A stretch of DNA of 64,000 bases from Aradus depressus (GCA_963662175.1 OY759219.1:46988675-47052674); one strand, 5' to 3'; numbered from the stretch's first letter, positions 1-11,085 are shown. The notes: generated from the letters alone by a model not told the origin. Translations and numbers: made by a program.

Positions 1-2869
1 AAGAGTTCGCAAGTTGGTATTGCTTGCAAGACCGACCCACACTGGGCATGCATACGTTAAGTTCTACATAGTAATAATGGCGTCAGGAATAAGAGAACAA
101 TAAAAGTACATTAATACAATGAAATTTAATTGATTTTTTTTTTCATTCGTTTATTATATTGAATGTGTAAATATATTTAATTTTTTTGTATTTTAATATT
201 GTTATTTTTTTATTATTATTCTATAATGTTTCATCTTTTCCTTGTTTTGTAATGTTTAATAGTAGGCTGAATCATTGGGTAAACGATTTTTCATTTATCT
301 TAAAATTATATTTATTTATCTTAAATTATATTTATTTATTTTAAAATTACACGAAAGGTTTGACAGAGGAAAAACCGAGAGCGGTGAACATTGTTGGCAT
401 CCCTTCATAACAGGCGATCTCTGTGCCATTACTCGTTAACGTGAAACGTGAGGGCAGTTTGGTGTGTTTCTGAGATAAGACATGGCACCACTTTAGGGGA
501 TGAACTTAGCACCCCTTTTTTGTCTCAATAGGATGGTCCAAATGAAGAGTCGATCGATCGCCTTTTATTTTTTTAATCTATTGGTTTTGCAAAATTTGTA
601 TGAATTAGATTTTTGCGAAATCTGAGCTTATACATATGTGTAGAAAAAAATCTTGAATTAAACATACTTTTCACTTTTTGAAATTGGATCAGTAGGTCAA
701 ACCGAAACAGAAATCTACCATTTCAAATAAATAATAGCCGCCCGCTCGCCACATTAAAAACATCTCTCTAATCACATCTACCCCCACTCCGTCTTGATCT
801 AAGGAAAATTTCCTGCCCTCGGTTGGATTCTTACCCATTTGTGAGCTTTCATGTGAATAATGATTTGTATAGTACTTATTTATAGACATTAAATTACCTG
901 TTTCAAAGTATGTCATAGTGTATGTATGGATAAATGGTATGGCTAAAAGATGTATCTATTTCTTAAAGACCAATAAAGAAGTTGAATTGAATTTTGTCTT
1001 TTAAAATTAATAATAGTTCCTCATTTAACCGTATTTTTCAGCCTGGTTAATCAGTATTTTATTGCAACTGATGGGAGTGAAGAAATCACTGTTTAGTTAG
1101 AGATTATGAAACAAATAGCAGAATCTGCTATTGTAAGATCAACACCGCGTCACATATGTTAGTCTGTGCCTTATCACTATTGATAGATAACATGAAAATA
1201 TATGTATCAATTGATTAATATTCTGTTTTTGTTAATGAAAATTAAAAAACAAGAAAAAATTTGATCTATTCTTGGCTATTCTAATTTTCAAACAAATAAA
1301 ATTAATCTATTAATTAAAACGTATTTCATAATATGCGCCATTTTGATATGAAATGGTGTCGTAAAAATATATTAAGGATGAACCAAATATGTTTTTATGG
1401 CTGTTTGTATTCAGTTGTATACAAGTATAGTCTCCGGCATGAAACTAAAAGCTTCTCTTTAAAACTTGAAACATCTTTTGACCAATCAGATCCCTAATTA
1501 AAACTTGAAATGCTTGGTTTCACTGAAAAATTAAATGGCTTGGCTGCACTAGTAGTATTATTCTGCACTTGTATTTCTAGGGTTATATTCTTTACAGGTT
1601 TTAATTTTAGTTTTTTATTTTCTTATGTACAAAAATAAATGTTTACTGTTATAAAAATAAATAGATAGTACTAAATGAATAAGTTAGTAGTGTATTAAGG
1701 GAATAACTTAAAAAAAAAAAGTGCATTAGGATAGATAAGAAGGTAAGTAGTGCAGTTTAAAAGAAATGAACGGACCTGACAAGATCATATTTCACGTTAC
1801 ATGCCGTCTAGTTTCTGTTCAGCTGATTATTGTTTTGGTGATTTCTGTTCAGCTGGTTATTGTTTTGGTGATTTCTGTTCAGCTGGTTATTGTTCCATAG
1901 GTCCTTAAAAACAGGGTTTTTGAGAATGTTATACGTGAAGTTTATAAAAATTCGATCATCCGTTAAGAGTTAGCGGCTTACAACGTCATTTACCCCTGGA
2001 GTAATAATTTTAAAAAATCACTTCTTCATTCTGAGCAATGTGCATTTCAAATGTCAACTTTTCAGTTTCAATATTTTTTGAGATACAACGATGGAACAGA
2101 ACACACTCATATTTGACAGTTTTTCTTTGAAAGTTGGCTTACAGAGCTACCTGTTGGAGATTCGGTGCACTTTTTAGTAATCAGGAAAATAGACATGCGA
2201 GACCACAAGAATTACGGAAGACCAAAAGTGCTACAAAACAAGGAATTCTTTCTGTGAATAAAGAATTTTATTTACTTAATTATTGTTAAAATGTGACCCT
2301 TCATCTTCCCTCAAAACTCAACGCTTCAAATAAACAGAATCTGTTCTTTTATTTTAGGCGTTACTTTTCTGAATGGCATAAGTCAACTTTTAAAGAACAT
2401 AGACGGATAGTGGCCAGTGGTGAGTCACTCTAAACATTCAACCATCCAGGCTCTTCTCAGAATAATAAAAATGACTGGGTAAAAATAAATTACTGAACAA
2501 AACAAATGTTTAGGTTGAGTTGGATAGAATATATTGCGAAAAAAGTTACAGTAACATTTATATTGGATTAATATATTTAAGTAATTCAAGGCCTAATATA
2601 ATTTCAAAAGCTTTGGATGTTGCAAAAAATAGGTTCTTTTATTATTTATCTGAACAATGATATTTCATTTATAGTTTATGAATATTTTATTTATGGTTTA
2701 TGAATTAGAAACAAAAGCAGTTATAAAGTCGACATTTGTTATTATTTTTGCAACTTTAACTTTAGTTAAATATTAGATAACGATGGGATCTACTTTGTTA
2801 AGCAACAGGATTCTATATCAGCTTAACCCATCCCTCATTTTACTGATGAATAAGTAACTTCCGGACAGA
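1..2869. other. AT-rich spacer, no gene seen
   Basis: About 2.9 kb of AT-rich sequence with many A and T runs. I see no reading frame with recognisable protein content on either strand; the only long frame (689-916, minus) has no family signature. Apart from the short 30-bp repeat at 1812-1894 I find no structured element. Confidence 0.6.
1812..1894. repeat. 30-bp minisatellite, about 2.8 copies
   Basis: A 30-bp unit beginning TTTCTGTTCAGCTG and ending TTTTGGTGA occurs head to tail at 1812, 1842 and 1872, the last copy partial. Copy 1 differs from the others by one base (GATTATT against GGTTATT). Confidence 0.85.
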
Positions 2870-3095
2870 TTGAAGTGAGTCTACAATTGAGGGGTCCTAA
2901 ACACCTACTAGCTGGAGTGTCCGCCGCTGCAAGGCAGTTACTAGCTGGGTTGTCTCTGGGTTGTCGTTGAAGGACTTTAAGCCTTATTCCAAATGAATAA
3001 TTGAAAATTATAACATCATGAATGTACTGTTGAAGAATTGAATAGAATTCGAATGAGAGATATTAGGAGAATTGTCTAAGTTCCCCGGGCAATCT
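2870..3095 (+). repeat. Dispersed repeat family E, 3' end fragment
   Basis: This stretch contains ACTAGCTGG-type 33-bp motifs, then a region about ATAACATCATGAATGTACTG, then AAGTTCCCCGGGCAA. The same order occurs reversed at 20465-20900 and 21722-21900, so it is a third, truncated copy of that family. The terminal hairpin is cut short here and followed by (CTAAC)n-like pentamers. Confidence 0.6.
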
Positions 3096-3141
3096 AACCT
3101 AACCTAATCTAACTCAGGAACCATAAATAATGCTCCTATGA

Positions 3142-3800
3142 TAAGGTGACCATCCGTCCCGATTTTTGAGGTTGGGTCCCGAAATTTTTAGAGCGTCCTT
3201 CGGGACGGCCGTTTGTCCTGAATTTAGGTGTGGGATTGTCATTTCAACAAAAAATTTCAACTATCGAACCAACCTCTCCGCATAATCCAAGCGAGTTGCA
3301 TTATGAGATACCATGAGGCAAATAATCAACATTACGAGTGTTACGGTTGAGAAATAATAATAATAATGAGATTGGGCTCAATCCCGAATCAATGTTTACA
3401 CCTGTTTGGCCCATGGGTGCTGTCTATGCTCTATGAGCGCCGAAATTATTTCAAAAAAACCTTGCTAAAAAAAAATCATTTATCTGAAAAGTACAACATG
3501 CCTAATTTATGTAACTATTTGACCAGTTTTATTTATACTTAAACAACATATCAAGAATTTGTGTTATATTTTTGTGTGTATTTAAATAATTAAAAAGTTC
3601 ATTAAGACTCATTAATGAAAATAAGGTGAATGTTATTTTTATTATTAGAATTTAATTGCCCTTATCTTATTAATAATGTTTTTGGTGTTTATGTTTTGGT
3701 GTTAATATTTCCTGTGGTAATGGGGAGGGGGGGGGGGGGGGGGGGGGGGTAATTATTTTGGAGCGTCCCGAATTCTGTTCCAAAAAATATGGTCACCTTA
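3142..3800. mobile_element. hAT-type MITE (659 bp) with 8-bp target duplication
   Basis: The element begins TAAGGTGACCAT and ends with the exact reverse complement, ATGGTCACCTTA, a 12-bp perfect terminal inverted repeat. The 8 bases TCCTATGA occur immediately before (3134-3141) and immediately after (3801-3808). An 8-bp duplication is the hallmark of the hAT superfamily. No transposase frame lies inside, so it is non-autonomous. It carries a G homopolymer of nearly 30 bases near 3721-3749. The subterminal sequence about ATCCGTCCCG resembles hAT MITEs of other animals; family name not assigned. Confidence 0.85.
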
Positions 3801-3920
3801 TCCTATGACGAATCTATCGATTCAGAAGTCAAAACGGTTGCTCGATGTTAAGAGGACGATTTTTTTTTTTTTTTTTTACTTCTCCAGCTTCACGAAGAAT
3901 AGGGGGACTTGTACATAACT

Positions 3921-4265
3921 GATTAATTCGTGGTGGGGTAGTACATTGTCGGTGATTCACCAGCGACTTTTTTTGTTTTGTTGTTTAGGTCTGGTGGAAG
4001 AGGACCCATGTTGTACACCATCAACGTCATTCATTACAAGAGGTTACAGGATCGGTTATCAGGACCATTGGCTGGCACACTTCCTGACCCTGAATACAAC
4101 CTCAGGAAGTTGTCCCTGGCAACCATGTTCTATGGATAATTCTCAAAAATATATTGAAACCTTACTTTCTATTTTCTTATTAAGTTTTTATCTTCTATTC
4201 CAATATTACGATAAAAAAGAGGACGATGAATCTCCGGCAATGTACTTCCCCACAACGAATTAATC
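3921..4265. repeat. Imperfect inverted repeat bounding an unrecognised 105-codon frame
   Basis: The stretch 3921-3962 pairs with the reverse complement of 4224-4265; over the outer 28 bases only two mismatches are seen. The arms are the conserved 'GTACTTCCCCACAACGAATT' part of dispersed family C. Between them lies an open frame on the plus strand (3946-4263) with no recognisable domain; its ends are made of the repeat arms, so I do not regard it as a gene. Confidence 0.55.
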
Positions 4266-4489
4266 AATTAACTTTCCGCTCCCCCTCCAAAACCAGTCGA
4301 CCGTTTGTGTTAATATTCAATAGTTGACTTACATAGGGGCTCCTTAATTCTCATACTAAATTTTGTATCGATAAATTCATTACATCGGCAGTAATTAGGG
4401 TTTTGAATTGAGCCCCCTCCCCGGAACTCCCCCCTCCCCTCAGGCGATATCCCTGAAATTTGACTGGTTATGTCATCAGGGAGATGCAA

Positions 4490-4690
4490 TTTTAAATACG
4501 AAATTTGATGTTGATACATTCATTACATCGGCAGTTATTGGGATTTTTGAATTAACCCCCCTCCCCAGAACGCCCCCCTCCCCTCAGGCGATATCCCTGA
4601 AATTTGACTGGTTATGTCGTCAGGGAGATGTGATGTTAAATACGAAATTTCATGTTGATACATTCATTACATCGGCAGTTATTGGGCTTT
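4490..4690 (+). repeat. 143/144-bp satellite monomers, first cluster
   Basis: The landmark AAATTTGATGTTGATACATT lies at 4501 and its homologue at 4645, 144 bp apart. Each monomer carries a C-rich stretch (CCCCCCTCCCCTC) and TGAAATTTGACTGGTTATG. Confidence 0.8.
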
Positions 4691-5099
4691 TGAATTCATC
4701 TTTCTGTTATCTACCCGTTCTCTTCCACCGACTTCTATATCAATGAAGATGAAACAGGGTTTGTTTGTATGTTTGTTCCAGCATCACGCCCAAACGGCAG
4801 GACGGATTTTCATGAAATTTCACATTTATTATCCTTTTGAGCCCGATTGAATAATAGGCTATGTGGCGTCCCAAAATTTCGAACGGGAGGGGGGGTTGTA
4901 GGGGGGGGCTAAGCATAAAAATAGTGCTAACTCATCAATTAATTGTCGGATTGTCATGAAATTTCATACATAGTATTCTTGAAGGCCAAATAGAGAACAA
5001 AAGTGTGCGACGTCACAAAATTGTGAACGGGAGAGGGGTTGTGGATTTTTGAACTGAGCCCCCCCCGGAACTCCCCCCTCCCCTCAGCCGATATCGCTG

Positions 5100-6190
5100 A
5101 AATTTGACTGGTTATGTCCTAGTTGGATTTTAGTTTTAAATACGAAATTTGATGTCGATACATTCATTACATGGGCAGTTATTGGGATTTTTGAATTGAC
5201 CCCCACCCCGGAACTCCCCCCTCCCCTCGGCTGATATCGCTGAAATTTGACTGGTTATGTCTTCCGCGGATGTTAATTTTAAATACGAAATTTGATGTCG
5301 ATACATTCATTACATGGGCAGTTATTGGGATTTTTGAATTGACCCCCACCCCGGAACTCCCCCCTCCCCTCGGCTGATATCGCTGAAATTTGACTGGTTA
5401 TGTCTTCCGCGGATGTTAATTTTAAATACGAAATTTGATGTCGATACATTCATTACATGGGCAGTTATTGGGATTTTTGAATTGACCCCCACCCCGGAAC
5501 TCCCCCCTCCCCTCGGCTGATATCGCTGAAATTTGACTGGTTATGTCTTCCGCGGATGTTAATTTTAAATACGAAATTTGATGTCGATACATTCATTACA
5601 TCGGCAGTTATTGGGATTTTTGAATTGACCCCCACCACGGAACTCCCCCCTCCCCTAGGCTGATATCGCTGAAATTTGACTGGTTATGTCTTCCGTGGAT
5701 GTTAATTTTAAATACGAAATTTGATGTTGATACATTCATTACATCGGCAGTTATTGGGATTTTCGAATTGACCCCCCATTCCGGAACGCCCCCCTCCCCT
5801 CAGGCGATATCCCTGAAATTTGACTGGTTAAGTCGTCAGAGAGATGCAATTTTAAATACGAAATTTCATGTTGATACATTCATTACATTGGCAGTTATTG
5901 GGATTTTTGAAAAGGACCCTCACCCCGGAACGCCCCCCTCCCCTCAGGCGATATCCGTGAAATTTGACTGGTTATGACCGCAGTGGATGTTAATTTTAAA
6001 TACGTAATTTGATGTTGATACATTCATTACATTGGCAGTTATTGGGATTTCTGAAAAGGACCCTTACCCCGGAACGCCCCCCTCCCCTCAGGCGATATCC
6101 GTGAAATTTGACTGGTTATGTCCGCAGTGGATGTTAATTTTAAATACGAAATTCTATGTTATACATTCATTACATCGGCAGTTATTGGGC
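5100..6190 (+). repeat. 143/144-bp satellite array, about 8 monomers
   Basis: The landmark following TTTTAAATACG falls at 5145, 5288, 5431, 5574, 5717, 5861, 6005 and 6149. The first five are spaced exactly 143 bp and the rest 144 bp. The monomers at 5288, 5431 and 5574 are nearly identical, so they amplified recently; those at 5717-6149 are more diverged and carry CAGGCGATATCC instead of CGGCTGATATCG. Confidence 0.9.
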
Positions 6191-6739
6191 TTCTGAATTC
6201 ATCTTTCTGTTATCTACCCGTTCTCTTCCACCGACTTCTACATCAATGAAGCTGAAACAGGGTTTGTTTGTATGTTTGTTCCAGCATCACGCCCAAACGG
6301 CAGGACGGATTTTTATGAAATTTCACATTTATTATCCTTTTGAGCCCAATTGAATAATAGGCTATGTGGCGTCTCAAAATTCCGAACGGGAGGGGGGGTT
6401 GTAAGGGGGGGCTAAGCATAAAATTAGTGCTAACTCAGTTGCAAATGGATGGATTGTCATGAAATTTCGTATGTAGTATTCTTAAAAGCCAAATAGAAAA
6501 ACAGAGCGTGATACGGCTCCAAATTTCGAACGGGAGGGGGTATTGTGGGGGTGAGCCTTAGCATAAATAAAGTGGTAGCTCATTAACTAATCGTCGGATT
6601 GTCATGAAATTTCACATGTAGTAATCTTAAAGGCCAAATAATAAATAGGGTGTGTGACGTCACAAAATTGTGAACGGGGAGGGGGGGGGGGGGGGGCTAA
6701 GTATGCAAATAGTGCTAGCTCATTAACGGATGATGGGAT

Positions 6740-7110
6740 TGTCATAGAATGGTTATGTCCTCAGTGGATTGTAATTTTAAATACGAAATTTGATGATGAT
6801 ACATTCATTACATCGGCAGTTATTGGAATTTTCGAATTGACCCCCCACCCCGGAACGCCCCCCTCCCCTCAGGCGATATTCCTGAAATTTGACTGGTTAT
6901 GTTCTCAGTGGATTTTAATTTTAAATACGAAATTTTATGTTGATACATTCATTACATCGGCAGTTATTGGGATTTTCAAATTGACCCCCACCCCGGAACG
7001 GCCACCTCCCCTCAGGCGATATCCCTGAAATTTGACTGGTTATGTCGTTTGGGAGATGTAATTTTAAATACGAAATTTCATGTTGATACATTCATTACAT
7101 CGGCAGTTAT
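6740..7110 (+). repeat. 143/144-bp satellite monomers, third cluster
   Basis: Three further diverged monomers of the same satellite, with TACATTCATTACATCGGCAG near 6799, 6944 and 7088. They are preceded by a G homopolymer near 6678-6697 and followed by the TTCTGTTATCTACCCGTTCT block that also closes the clusters at about 4700 and 6205. Confidence 0.8.
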
Positions 7111-7184
7111 TGGGATTTTTAAATTCAGCTTTCTGTTATCTACCCGTTCTCTTCCACCGACTTCTATATCAATAAAGCTGAAAC

Positions 7185-7229
7185 AGGGTTTGTTGAACTG
7201 AAAGTTCCCCGGGCAACGCCGGGTATTAC
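7185..7229 (+). mobile_element. Helitron-like 3' terminus (hairpin plus CTAG)
   Basis: CCCGG-GCAACG-CCGGG forms a 5-bp stem with a 6-base loop, followed 8 bases later by CTAG and then T. Helitron 3' ends carry a short GC-rich hairpin a few bases before CTRR and insert before T. The same end, reversed, is present at 20465-20500, also followed by T. No Rep/helicase sequence is present, so this would be a non-autonomous element. Short hairpins also occur by chance; the repeated precise end supports the call. Confidence 0.45.
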
Positions 7230-7230
7230 T

Positions 7231-8132
7231 GCTAGTGATATTTATATTTTATATAATAGCAAAGGAGGATAAATATTTCTTATTTGGTTCTATGCGTCCT
7301 AATTTGGATAATATTCGGCCTTATGGTCTTCGGCAACATTTTTTTTTATTAAACCGTTCTTATAAATGACGTTTCGCCACATTTCGGACATTATCAAACT
7401 AAAAAAAATATCAAAATTAGGAAGTCATATTGGATTAAAATTGAGTCAAAACAATTATATTCAAAATAAATTTGTAATAAGAAGATCTGACAAATAATTA
7501 TAGTTAGTTATAGTGGCTCATGTCCGGGCTTCAAGGTTAAATGTCCTGGTTTTAGTTCTCAGCTCGGCCACCACGTTGCGCTTATATTTAATGAAAAGCA
7601 TTGAAGGTATTTTAGCTAAACGGCTTAACTTTAAAAGATTTTTTTTTTCTTTTGTACTCGAAATTAATGTAGAATTGATATGACACTCCATTCTTTTTGA
7701 CAATTTCTAAATCCCGAATATCATTTTTTTATCTACTTTTTTTTTACACGTTATCTTTTTCTCTTTTTAAAAATTACAGGTACGGCGATGAAAGTAGACG
7801 GTTCAAAGTGTTCAAATATTTTTTCAGAATCAAAATTGGATGAACAGATGAAACGGAAACAGAAAAATATGAAATATGTACTGTGGGTCCGGGCGCGGGG
7901 CGGAATGAATATTTTCCCGGTATTTCAAGGTCGATGCTCCCCAACCCCACTGCATTGTGTTCACTTCAGAACTCCGAAATAATAAAAATAAAAAAAGACA
8001 CCGGACACGTCTACCTTTCACGTTTGTGAAGCACCCATTTTTCAAAAATAGAACTTTTTTTAAATTATTTTCTATGGAACTTCGTTTGTACCTCAACCAA
8101 AAAAAATATATGGCGTACCAAAGAAATTGGTA
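7231..8132. other. AT-rich spacer with a SINE-A end
   Basis: Non-coding sequence. At about 7500-7535 there is the end of a SINE-A copy (TAGTTAGTTATAGTGGCTCA followed by TGTCCGGGCTTCAA). The open frames around 7788-8229 overlap on both strands, show no family features and run into the pogo element; I do not call them. Confidence 0.5.
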
Positions 8133-8134
8133 TA

Positions 8135-8869
8135 CAGTAAACTCCCGATTATCCGCGGGATTGACTGGCGTGGATACCGCGGATAATCGCATTTCGCGGA
8201 TAAGCCTCAAAATTGCCGATAATGGTTAAACAAAGGCCGAAGGCACTAAAAAAACAAGACACAAGTAGTGCTTTAAATAAGTTTATTATACAATAAAAGA
8301 ACGTACCTGATAACAAAACTCAATCAATGTCATGTAGGTTATTAAAAAGTCATGTTTACTGTTTAACAAAAAAGTCAGTCATTTGCTTTTGCTTTTTCGT
8401 AGTGAAACACTTTATCTTTATTTGTGATTTGAGTTTTCTCAACACCATCTTGTCACAAAGTGATGCGTCGTCTTGCTCTTCAAGGTATTGAATAATGCTG
8501 TCAATGTGTCCTAATGCTGCATCACGTGCAGATGACTCACTGGTCAGGCGATTCACTCGCACGCTAAGTATGCAAACAACTGCAGTGCCGCTAGTCTCGT
8601 CCAAAACTGCTCAAGCACACACTACGTATATATGCACTGCACAGTAATACTGAACTACATAAACGTTTTGTACTGTACATACATTATTAAGTGTACTGTA
8701 CTGTATGTATATTTGTGATTTACGATTTTTATTACGTTTAAGTATGTATTTAGTAACTTTATATCAATTTTTGTGAAATAATTTTCGGTTTCAAAACATT
8801 CCTTTTTTATAAAAATGCCTCCTACAGGCACCGCGGATAAACCGCCCGCGGATAATCGAGAGTTTACTG
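8135..8869. mobile_element. pogo/Tigger-type MITE, copy 1 (735 bp)
   Basis: Terminal inverted repeats of about 25 bp start CAGTAAACTC and continue CGATTATCCGCGGG, with one difference between the two ends. Both ends are flanked by TA (8133-8134 and 8870-8871), as expected for Tc1/mariner-pogo insertions. The interior holds only the C-terminal end of a transposase on the minus strand. The right end abuts a Mutator-like pseudogene whose reading frame runs up to the insertion point, so the MITE inserted into that relic. A second copy lies at 36488-37187. Confidence 0.9.
8356..8604 (-). pseudogene. pogo/Tigger transposase, C-terminal remnant
   Basis: The 82-codon frame ends in KQKQMTDFFVKQ. This is the characteristic C-terminal tail of Tigger/pogo/jerky-type DDE transposases, which commonly finish in a basic stretch followed by TDFF. 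Upstream residues such as IDSIIQYLEEQDDAS match the helical region before that tail. The helix-turn-helix, CENP-B-type and DDE catalytic domains are absent, so the protein cannot act; it shows the MITE descends by internal deletion from an autonomous pogo-like element. The upstream part of the frame is MITE sequence, and the apparent start is not a real initiation site. The copy at 36728-36997 has lost the TDFF tail by a small deletion. Confidence 0.7.
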
Positions 8870-8870
8870 T

Positions 8871-9639
8871 ATTTCTATTTTGTCTCCTCACAGTGATTCT
8901 TTTAACTGTCGAGGGCGGACTCTTGTAACTTTTTTCAAACAGTCGTGGTGCCACAGGGAACCTCTAGGGCTGTTCCTTGGACTTTGCAAGTGAAAGAGCC
9001 ACCTTTGCCTCTGTTTTCTTGTTTTCCACCAGTGAATTTGGCAACTAGAGCCATATAATTTTCGGCCATGTTGCTGGTATCGTTGGTAACCATGTTCCCA
9101 GCTTTGGCTAGCACATGCACAAGTGCAGCATGTACCTTGTCAAGGAGGTCTCTGTCAATTATATCCTCACTTACTCCAAGGTTTTGACAATAATAAAGCT
9201 TGCACTTTGTGTGGCTACCAAAAACATGCTACGGGCCATTTTTCAGATCATCTTTCAAACTGTCTATTTCCCCGGTTTTGGCATTATGTTTGATGGCACC
9301 CCGAGCGTGTGGGAGACGATGCGACTGTTTTTGGATTTGAAATAGCCTTTTAGTGTAATTTTTTATCACGTGATTAGCACATTCTATTTTTTTAATAAAT
9401 CTGCCATATGAAACGCTTTGTGTAACATTAATAAAAGCACTCGAGTCGCCGTCACCGACCATGCTACGGTATTGCACACCATGTCTCCATCCAAGCTGAA
9501 GGCCCATCCCAATTTTTGAGCAGTTGGTATGACCAATAGAAAGTTTCATTTTTTCCCTGTACACACATTGTTTGATATAGTTCCTCCATCTTCCTTCAAA
9601 CGATTTCTTCCTTTGCTTTTCGAAGAGTATCGATAATAA
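8871..9639 (-). pseudogene. Mutator-like transposase-domain protein, broken
   Basis: Read on the minus strand from about 9639 to 8935, one frame holds SMVGDGDSSAFINV, then GRFIKKIECANHVIKNY, then NMAENYMALVAKFTGGK. These blocks and their order match the Mutator-like transposase-domain proteins that are numerous in arthropod genomes, where GDGDSS carries a catalytic aspartate. The two frames usually listed separately (9564-9229 and 9120-8935) share one phase and are separated by a single TAG at 9229-9231, directly after NGP. Downstream of 8935 a shifted frame (8954-8872) continues with LFEKSYKSPPSTVKR until the pogo MITE. The start is lost: a stop lies at about 9640. It is a fragment of a transposon, not a host gene. 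The family call rests on remembered motifs and needs a profile search. Confidence 0.6.
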
Positions 9640-10245
9640 TTATTGTTCGAAGTAACGATAGTGATTATTATTGTCGTTCTTCGCACTCATGACACCAAAT
9701 TTAATTCACAAATCAATTAAATTTACAATTCACCACTATTTCAAACTGTAAGATGTGTTCGAAGACATATGAATTAGTATTAACATAAAACGGGGCGGAC
9801 CTACAGATGTAAACAAAGCCGCTAGAGAAAAGGGATTAGTGTTGCGTTCAAATCAAAACAACCCTTCCCCCAGTACATCTCGTATGTTTCTCTTTCCGTT
9901 TCATCTTTCATCCGATTTTAAATCTGAAAAAATAATTTCAACTCATTGAACTGTCTACTTTCGGCGCCTTACCTGTAAATTTAAAAAAAATTAAAAGATA
10001 ACAATTGTAAACATTGTAACATTGTAAATAATTAAAGAAAAATACATAAAAAACCTAAAATTCGGAATTTACAATTTAAAAAAAAACTGAGTGTCTTATC
10101 AATACTAGATTTATATTGAGTACCTACCAAGGAAAAAAAATATTAAAAAAAGTTGAGCCGTTTAGCCAAAATACTTTTAATATATTTGCTGCTCTAGTGG
10201 TGCTATCTGTTGAAATAAATTCATAATAAAATACGGGACATTTAA
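9640..10245. other. AT-rich spacer
   Basis: No gene or recognisable element seen. The sequence becomes rich in A and T runs beyond 9970. Confidence 0.55.
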
Positions 10246-10495
10246 CCTTAACTACAAGGTCACATATCGCCTACTACCAGACAGCTCTTTCTTCGCTCTG
10301 TTGGACATGATACCAACTCTAATATGGGAGCCTTAAATTTTACATACCCTTAATTCTTATTCACATAGTGTAGGAGTTTTTAACGGGTACCTGACATTGT
10401 GCAGGCTCAAGACTATCGCTTAACGTCCCATCCGAAGGACGGCGTGCTCAAGGTTTTTATGACTCTCTGATAAAAAACTGAAGGACTAGGTAACT
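10246..10495 (-). mobile_element. SINE-A copy, diverged, minus orientation
   Basis: It contains the SINE-A landmarks in order and reversed: ACTACAAGGTCACATATCGC, CTACTACCAGA, TACCTGACATTGTGCAGGCT, and CGTCCCATCCGAAGGACGG with GCGTGCTCAAGG. The tRNA-like head is missing or too diverged to see. Confidence 0.75.
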
Positions 10496-10869
10496 TAAAA
10501 AAAATAATGGTCAATTTATAGACATAATCAAACCAAATTTTATTCTTTTCTTAAATAATTAAAACGTAAACAATTTTTGTTTTGTTTTTGGAAACCACAA
10601 GACCAAATATTGTCTTATATAAAACACCATATTTATATTATTATTAATTGTGATATATTTTTGTTTTATGTATTTTTATATTTTTATTGTTTCTAAGAAT
10701 TTTAAACTGTTATAATGTTGGTTTTGTTCAATCATAATTTATTTTTCATTGTTCTATTTTTATTTTTATTTCAGTTTATACACAGTGCCCCCCATACATA
10801 AACAACAGAACACATCATAACGATTTTAGGCAGGCCGCCCCAGCCAATCCGGCATGTGATAGCTTATAA
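10496..10869. other. AT-rich spacer
   Basis: Low-complexity T-rich DNA with no gene seen. The last 70 bases become GC-richer (GGCAGGCCGCCCCAGCC) ahead of the Harbinger fragment. Confidence 0.5.
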
Positions 10870-11037
10870 GAACCCACGCACTAGGCAGCCAAGAAGTTCT
10901 GGCTCCGGCGGCCACTACATCCTGCACACCTGCACAGGCAGCCACGTGGCTGCCCGCAGCCAACATAACATTGTGAACTATGAGGCTGCCTCAGTACCCG
11001 CTCACTTGTTGCAGCAACCACATCTATTTCAAACAAA

Positions 11038-11085
11038 AATGACTTTTGATACAGAGAAATTTATACGGGAAGTTTATTTTTTTTA
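11038..11085 (+). pseudogene. MADF protein start, truncated after about 12 codons
   Basis: ATG ACT TTT GAT ACA GAG encodes MTFDTEKFIREV, which matches the opening of MADF domains (residues such as [DE]-x-F-I-x-x-V before a Pro/Leu block). MADF/Myb-like proteins are the second, DNA-binding protein of PIF/Harbinger elements. After V the frame runs YFF and stops, so the rest has been deleted. Its position just outside the 3' end of the antisense transposase matches the layout of the larger Harbinger at 14.3-19.2 kb, where the MADF start also lies beyond the transposase stop. It is too short to identify alone; the context raises confidence. Confidence 0.45.

Larger units (their letters stand above)
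4285..7230 (+). repeat. Composite dispersed repeat, families C and E
   Basis: A mosaic of three recurring blocks: (i) 143-144-bp satellite monomers with ATTCATTACATCGGCAGTTA; (ii) a block with TTCCAGCATCACGCCCAAAC and CGGCAGGACGGATTTT, at about 4760-4850 and 6260-6350; (iii) 100-120-bp blocks with GTCATGAAATTTCA, a G-run and GACGTCACAAAATTGTGAAC. The whole ends at a Helitron-like hairpin near 7229. Block iii recurs on the opposite strand at 21030-21720. Open frames here (for example 4408-4746, 5699-5977, 6654-7028) are repeats read through and not genes. Confidence 0.75.

Noticed and set aside
4408..7028. Open frames at 4408-4746, 5699-5977, 6156-6353 and 6654-7028
   Set aside because: They follow the 143/144-bp satellite and its flanking blocks; the residues repeat with the DNA and show no domain.
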